64,000 nt of DNA, from positions 186,001-250,000 of the forward strand of contig NZ_JAUOEL010000004.1 of assembly GCF_030540765.1 (NCBI RefSeq). The letters run 5' to 3'. The notes under the pieces were generated by a model. It was not told where the DNA came from, did not search any database, and saw nothing but the letters and a program-made list of their open reading frames with translations. A program made the position numbers and the translations under genes. This DNA is from Flavivirga jejuensis (GTDB taxonomy: Bacteria; Bacteroidota; Bacteroidia; Flavobacteriales; Flavobacteriaceae). Shown here in pieces: positions 59,720 to 64,000 of the stretch (position 1 is its first letter; each line of letters opens with the position of its first letter).

Positions 59720-61300
59720 ATGAGGAAAGCGTTTTTATTAATTTTAGTTTTATTGATTTTAATATCTTGTAGAAGTATTAAAAATCACAATGAACAAATA
59801 ACCAAATTGCATGATGTAGTCGATTTACATAAAGATATCGATAAAGTATACAATCAATTAAAAAGACACCATCCCAAATTATATCAATATACCTCAAAAA
59901 AAGTTTTAGATTTTAAGTTTGATAGTTTAAAAAAGGCGATTACTACGCCTATTGATTCACGAGAATTCTATAAAAGATTAGCACCTGTAGTTGCTCAAGT
60001 AAAACAAGGGCATGTTTCGTTAGGTTCTGCAAATAAATGGCATACTAAGAAAGAACGAAAAAAATTACTTAAAAATAAGTTTGAATTTTACGCTTTAGAT
60101 TTTGAGTATTTAGAAAATAAGCTTTGGGTTAAAAGTACTAGAGGTAAAGATTCTACGATTGTAGGAAGCGAAGTCGTTAAAATTGAGGATGATTTAATTT
60201 CCGATTTGGTAAATGTGTATAAAACACGTTTTGCTTCAGATGGTTATAATACCACGTTGCATAACAGGTATATGGGACGTCATTTTTCCAACTTTTATTA
60301 TAAAGATAAGGGGACTGTAGATAGTTTAAGGGTTACGTTTAAAAACAAGGATTCATTATTTATCAAAACCTTTAGAAGATTACAAAAGAAAGAAAAGCCT
60401 AAAAAGAAAGATTCTACTAAAACTAAAAAACGTATAAAATTAACTTCGGCAGAGAAAAAAGCGAATCGTTTGGCTTTTAAAAAAGAACGAAAGTTTAGAA
60501 GAAAGCATGGTTATATAAAAAAATATAAAGAATACACACGTAATTTTCGTTTTATGGAAACAGATAAGGACGTGGCTTATATGAAATTAAGAAGTTTTAC
60601 TAATGGTAATTATAAAAGATTCTATAAGGAAAGTTTTGCCAAATTAGATTCTGCAAAAACCAAATATTTAGTTTTAGATCTAAGAGATAACGGGGGAGGA
60701 AGAATAGCAGAAATAGATTATTTGTATTCGTATTTAACTCAGGTTGACTATAAATTTATTGAAGATAGCGAAGTAAATAGTCGTGTGCCTTTCTTAAAAT
60801 TTTTAATGAGTAATACAACATCAAATAGTATTAAAGTGTTATCTGGGATTGTGTCTCCAATAATTGTTGTTCAGAATTTAATAAGAACAAGAAAACGAGA
60901 TGGCAAATTGTATTACAGATTTAGACAAACGAAAGTTAAAGCGCCTAAACCATTACATTTTACAGGTGAGATCTATGTGCTTATTAATGGGAGTTCTTTT
61001 TCGGCTTCTTCTTTAATATCTACACATTTAAAAGCTACAAAAAGAGCTACTTTTGTTGGAGAAGAAACGGGAGGTGCTTATAATGGTACTGTAGCTGGTA
61101 TTTATAAAATATACGAATTACCAAATACCAAGTTAAAAATAAGAATGGGTATGATGCAAATAGAAGCCCCTCAAAAACAAGAACCAGATGGTTATGGTAT
61201 TAAGCCAGATGTTGAAATTTTGCCTACAGTTAGCGATAGGAAGCTAAAAAAAGACACAGAATTAGACTGGGTGATACAAGATATTAAAAATAAGAGATAG
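59720..61300 (+). CDS. S41 family (C-terminal processing) peptidase, lipoprotein
   Basis: A 526-residue lipoprotein (lipobox LLILISCRS, Cys about 17). The tail-specific protease domain lies in the C-terminal half: LVLDLRDNGGGRIAEIDYLY, YVLINGSSFSASSLIS (catalytic Ser) and FVGEETGGAYNGTVAG. The middle carries a Lys/Arg-rich insertion (KKEKPKKKDSTKTKKR) that is unusual for the family and absent of fold signals. No clear PDZ domain is seen. The ATG at 59720 is preferred over an in-frame TTG at 59714. Confidence 0.88.
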   Translation: MRKAFLLILVLLILISCRSIKNHNEQITKLHDVVDLHKDIDKVYNQLKRHHPKLYQYTSKKVLDFKFDSLKKAITTPIDSREFYKRLAPVVAQVKQGHVSLGSANKWHTKKERKKLLKNKFEFYALDFEYLENKLWVKSTRGKDSTIVGSEVVKIEDDLISDLVNVYKTRFASDGYNTTLHNRYMGRHFSNFYYKDKGTVDSLRVTFKNKDSLFIKTFRRLQKKEKPKKKDSTKTKKRIKLTSAEKKANRLAFKKERKFRRKHGYIKKYKEYTRNFRFMETDKDVAYMKLRSFTNGNYKRFYKESFAKLDSAKTKYLVLDLRDNGGGRIAEIDYLYSYLTQVDYKFIEDSEVNSRVPFLKFLMSNTTSNSIKVLSGIVSPIIVVQNLIRTRKRDGKLYYRFRQTKVKAPKPLHFTGEIYVLINGSSFSASSLISTHLKATKRATFVGEETGGAYNGTVAGIYKIYELPNTKLKIRMGMMQIEAPQKQEPDGYGIKPDVEILPTVSDRKLKKDTELDWVIQDIKNKR

Positions 61301-61314
61301 CATATTTGTTTATT

Positions 61315-61330
61315 ATGTATCATAATACAT
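61315..61330. other. 16-bp near-palindrome ATGTATCATAATACAT
   Basis: ATGTAT / ATACAT arms about 15 bases after the S41 stop. Could be part of a terminator or an operator for lpdA; weak. Confidence 0.25.
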
Positions 61331-61507
61331 GTTAAGCTTTTATTCAAGTTTACTTTATGAAAAAGGATCTGATGGTCTTAACATTATTGCATTATGCAAA
61401 CATAAGATGCAATGCTGCTCTGGAGACTAAAGAATAGATACTTTATATATACTTTCTTTGAGGTTAAAAGAAACTCAATTTCCTCTATATTAAGCTTATG
61501 TTTTTTA

Positions 61508-61537
61508 TTGCCTTCCCACAAAACATTCGTATTTTTG
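61508..61537 (+). promoter_or_regulatory. Promoter of lpdA
   Basis: TTG (61508-61510), 19 bases, TATTTTTG (61530-61537), an excellent Bacteroidota promoter. Leader of about 30 bases to the ATG. Confidence 0.7.
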
Positions 61538-61574
61538 TGATTCGATTTAGAAATAAAAATACCAAATATATTTT

Positions 61575-62975
61575 ATGAATTCATACGATGTAGCCGTAAT
61601 CGGTTCAGGGCCTGGAGGATATGTAGCAGCAATACGTTGTGCACAATTAGGAATGAAAACTGCCATTATAGAAAAATATTCTACATTAGGTGGTACTTGT
61701 TTAAATGTTGGTTGTATACCAAGTAAAGCACTTTTAGATTCTTCTCATCATTATGAGGATGCTATAAAGCATTTTGAAGAGCATGGTATAGAGATACCAG
61801 GAGAGGTTAAGGTGAATTTAGAAAAAATGATCGCTCGTAAACAAGCTGTTGTAGATCAAACAACAGGAGGGATTGATTTCTTAATGAAGAAAAACAATAT
61901 TGATGTTTACCAAGGCTTAGGAAGTTTTAAAGATGCAACTCATATTACGATTTCTGGAGAAGAAACTATAGAAATTGAAGCAAAGAATACCATTATTGCT
62001 ACTGGAAGTAAACCTTCAAGTTTACCATTTATAAATATTGATAAAGAGCGAATTATAACATCTACAGAAGCTTTAAAGCTTAAAGAAATACCAAAGCACT
62101 TAATTGTAATTGGTGGTGGTGTTATTGGTTTAGAGTTAGGACAGGTTTATAAAAGATTAGGAGCAGATGTTTCTGTTGTTGAGTTTATGGATCGTATCAT
62201 TCCAACTATGGATGCAGGTTTATCTAAAGAACTTAATAAAGTTTTAAAGAAGCAGAAATTCAAAATCAATGCATCTCATAAAGTGAAATCTGTTGAGCGT
62301 GTTGGAGATGAAGTTATCGTTAAAGCAGATAATAAAAAAGGAGTAGAAGTAGAATTTAAAGGAGATTATTGTTTGGTATCTGTAGGACGTCGTCCTTACA
62401 CAGATGGTTTAAACGCTGAAGCTGCTGGTGTAACATTAAATGATAGAGGACAGGTTGAAGTAAATGATCATTTACAAACATCTGCTTCTAATATTTATGC
62501 TATTGGTGATGTGATTAAGGGAGCGATGTTAGCGCATAAAGCAGAAGAAGAAGGTACGTTTGTTGCCGAAACTATTGCTGGACAAAAACCACATATTGAT
62601 TATAACCTGATTCCAGGGGTTGTTTATACATGGCCAGAAGTTGCTACGGTTGGAAAAACGGAAGAACAACTTAAAGAGGCAGGAGTAGCGTATAAATCAG
62701 GTCAATTTCCAATGCGTGCTCTGGGTAGAAGTAGAGCTAGTATGGATTTAGATGGATTTGTAAAAGTTCTTGCAGATAAAACTACCGATGAGATCTTAGG
62801 GGTACATATGGTGGGCGCTCGTGCTGCAGATATGATTGCTGAAGCTGTTGTTGCTATGGAATATAGAGCTTCTGCTGAAGATGTATCACGTATGTCTCAT
62901 GCGCATCCAACATTTACTGAAGCGATCAAAGAAGCTGCTTTAGCGGCTACAGATGATCGGGCATTACATATTTAA
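61575..62975 (+). CDS. lpdA: Dihydrolipoyl dehydrogenase
   Basis: A 466-residue FAD-dependent E3 subunit of 2-oxoacid dehydrogenase complexes and the glycine cleavage system. FAD motif GSGPGGYVAAIR (10-21), redox disulfide GGTCLNVGCIPSK (Cys 42 and Cys 47), NAD motif IGGGVIGLELGQVYKRLG, IYAIGDV, and the C-terminal His-Glu pair in HAHPTFTEA are all present. Full length. It has its own promoter and terminator (63014-63045). Confidence 0.97.
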   Translation: MNSYDVAVIGSGPGGYVAAIRCAQLGMKTAIIEKYSTLGGTCLNVGCIPSKALLDSSHHYEDAIKHFEEHGIEIPGEVKVNLEKMIARKQAVVDQTTGGIDFLMKKNNIDVYQGLGSFKDATHITISGEETIEIEAKNTIIATGSKPSSLPFINIDKERIITSTEALKLKEIPKHLIVIGGGVIGLELGQVYKRLGADVSVVEFMDRIIPTMDAGLSKELNKVLKKQKFKINASHKVKSVERVGDEVIVKADNKKGVEVEFKGDYCLVSVGRRPYTDGLNAEAAGVTLNDRGQVEVNDHLQTSASNIYAIGDVIKGAMLAHKAEEEGTFVAETIAGQKPHIDYNLIPGVVYTWPEVATVGKTEEQLKEAGVAYKSGQFPMRALGRSRASMDLDGFVKVLADKTTDEILGVHMVGARAADMIAEAVVAMEYRASAEDVSRMSHAHPTFTEAIKEAALAATDDRALHI

Positions 62976-63013
62976 AGTTATTTTCCTGAGAAGTCAGGAA
63001 TCTTAATGATATT

Positions 63014-63045
63014 AAAGCAATCTTTTTAAGGTTGCTTTTTTTTTT
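63014..63045 (+). terminator. Rho-independent terminator of lpdA
   Basis: AAAGCAATCTT / AAGGTTGCTTT stem with TTT loop, followed by about nine more T. Confidence 0.85.
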
Positions 63046-63046
63046 A

Positions 63047-63150
63047 CTAAATAGATTTGAATATGTTTCAGATATCTGAAATTCACTTTATTAATATTTT
63101 ATAAACAGATTTTACAAAAACAACCTCATTTTCCTTACGTCGAACTCAGG
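63047..63150. repeat. Dispersed repeat A, right-half copy
   Basis: Matches about 58733-58847 (AGATTTGAATATGTTTCAG; AAAAACAACCTCATTTTCC; end TTACGTCGAACTCAGG). The left end is absent; it begins right after the lpdA terminator. Confidence 0.75.
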
Positions 63151-63213
63151 GTAATATGAGCTCTCAGGCTTTAGAGAACTATATTAAAACCTTGGAAATC
63201 CACTTTTGTTCAA

Positions 63214-63252
63214 AGGCATTGTGTTGAGTAAAATTTACTCAACACAATGCCT
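63214..63252. promoter_or_regulatory. 39-bp perfect palindrome
   Basis: Nineteen perfect base pairs (AGGCATTGTGTTGAGTAAA and complement) around a single A. No T-run follows, so it is not a standard terminator. It lies 170 bases before the small secreted gene. Confidence 0.6.
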
Positions 63253-63421
63253 AATTACACACATTTTACACAAAACATGTTTTAATAAATAAAAGCACTA
63301 ATTTATTAATGTATTGAAAATTAGTGTTTTAATTCGTTTACCTGTTAAATAATCATTTATGGCATATTTGTTTCTTTATACTTAAGCATTAGACAATTAT
63401 TAATATTTAAAATTTAAAATC

Positions 63422-63733
63422 ATGAAAAAATTAATTTTATCCGTAGCAATTTTAACTTGTGGCATGTCAACTTTCGCATTGTGTAACAACATGACGCCTA
63501 ATGCAGAAATTACTATTACAATGAATGAAGAGTTTAAAGAAATTTCTTTAGACAAATTGCCAGAAGCAGTTATTAAAGCTGTTAAGAAAGATTTTGCAAC
63601 TGCTACCATAAGTAAAGCTTATGTAAATAGCAGCGAGCAATATAAACTTTTAATTACTGTCGAAAAGAGCGAAAGTACCTTCTATATAGATAAAGATGGA
63701 AACTGGCTTGAAGAAGATAGTATTAAAGGATAA
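63422..63733 (+). CDS. Small secreted PepSY-like protein
   Basis: A 103-residue exported protein with signal peptide MKKLILSVAILTCGMSTFA. The mature part has one PepSY/BLIP-like unit: DKLPEAVIKAVKKDFATATISKAYV, then strands YKLLITVEKSESTFYIDKDGNWLEED. PepSY-like proteins in Bacteroidota are often linked with two-component regulators, and one begins about 150 bases downstream. Confidence 0.8.
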   Translation: MKKLILSVAILTCGMSTFALCNNMTPNAEITITMNEEFKEISLDKLPEAVIKAVKKDFATATISKAYVNSSEQYKLLITVEKSESTFYIDKDGNWLEEDSIKG

Positions 63734-63784
63734 AAATCAAGTTATTTAGGGAAGTAAAAAATCTTCAAACTAAATTTTATTAAA

Positions 63785-63822
63785 TAAAAAAGGACGTTTT
63801 AAATTAAAACGTCCTTTTTTAC
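63785..63822. terminator. Bidirectional terminator
   Basis: AGGACGTTTT / AAAACGTCCT stem with AAATT loop; an A-run before and a T-run after. Confidence 0.8.
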
Positions 63823-63882
63823 GTTTCTTTAAATATAACAATCAACGTATCATAATTAATATTATAAGAACGAGAAAATTTT

Positions 63883-64000
63883 ATGGAATATATCCTATTA
63901 GTTGAAGATGATGTAGCGTTTTCGGAAATGCTTAAGCAATTCCTTAAACGGCACCAATATGCAGTTGATGTTTGTTATAATATTCAGAAAGCTGCTATTC
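63883..64000 (+). CDS. Response regulator, N-terminal part (runs off window)
   Basis: The first 39 residues of a receiver domain: MEYILLVEDDVAFSEMLKQFLKRHQYAVDVCYN carries the acidic pair of the phosphorylation pocket (EDD). The output domain lies beyond the window; an OmpR- or NtrC-type regulator is likely. It follows the PepSY-like gene after a terminator. Confidence 0.8.
   Translation, partial: MEYILLVEDDVAFSEMLKQFLKRHQYAVDVCYNIQKAAI

Overview
The window reads as chromosome of a low-GC Bacteroidota, most likely a marine Flavobacteriaceae. The support is A/T-rich intergenic DNA, several copies of the Bacteroidota promoter box TAnnTTTG (often only a few bases from the start codon), a SusC-less TonB-type receptor, DUF6443-type Rhs proteins, a gingipain-like C25 peptidase, a type IX secretion sorting-domain remnant, and family-typical housekeeping neighbours. 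No rRNA, tRNA or CRISPR was recognised.

Layout. 1-8 kb: end of a nitronate monooxygenase, a MATE exporter, a small acidic protein, a PAP2 phosphatase, an outer-membrane receptor (minus strand) and an MFS transporter. 7.9-13.3 kb: a LytTR response regulator and TPR/HisKA_2 histidine kinase pair, then two tandem paralogous lipoproteins. 13.6-20.3 kb: MeaB, a DUF2911 protein, an ECF sigma/anti-sigma operon with a secreted PELPE-repeat protein, a GNAT acetyltransferase and MiaA. 20.7-37 kb: an accessory island built around an Rhs-type locus. 37-47.4 kb: a Kv-like channel, a DUF3857 protein, an exonuclease/GIY-YIG fusion, YggS, DinB, DUF1015, an S23-type four-helix protein in a heptamer-repeat cassette, 3-hydroxyacyl-CoA dehydrogenase, a Gfo/Idh oxidoreductase and Pcm. 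47.4-64 kb: DinB, Crp/Fnr, LysE, a methyltransferase, C25 peptidase, nitrilase, an esterase-like lipoprotein, S15 peptidase, SmpB, S41 peptidase, LpdA, and the start of a response regulator at the right edge.

The most interesting region is 29.6-36.9 kb. Downstream of a full-length 1690-residue Rhs protein lies an array of 5'-truncated protein tails, most followed by a small immunity-like gene. Each unit is separated from the next by a REP-like palindrome (arms ending GCTAG / GCGCTAGCGGGGG). The palindromes have themselves been invaded: two by near-identical 722-bp REP-associated tyrosine transposase (RAYT) units, one by a group II intron sitting in the palindrome loop, and one by a 137-bp MITE-like element. 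I read this as a graveyard or reservoir of toxin-tip/immunity cassettes punctuated by REP/RAYT elements. The arrangement is visible in the sequence; its role in tip exchange is inference.

The window is also rich in dispersed non-coding repeats. At least five multi-copy families (named A-E below) occur here, together with a single TIR element, heptamer arrays and a decayed segmental duplication of the Gfo/Idh-pcm-DinB junction. These explain most of the long intergenic gaps.
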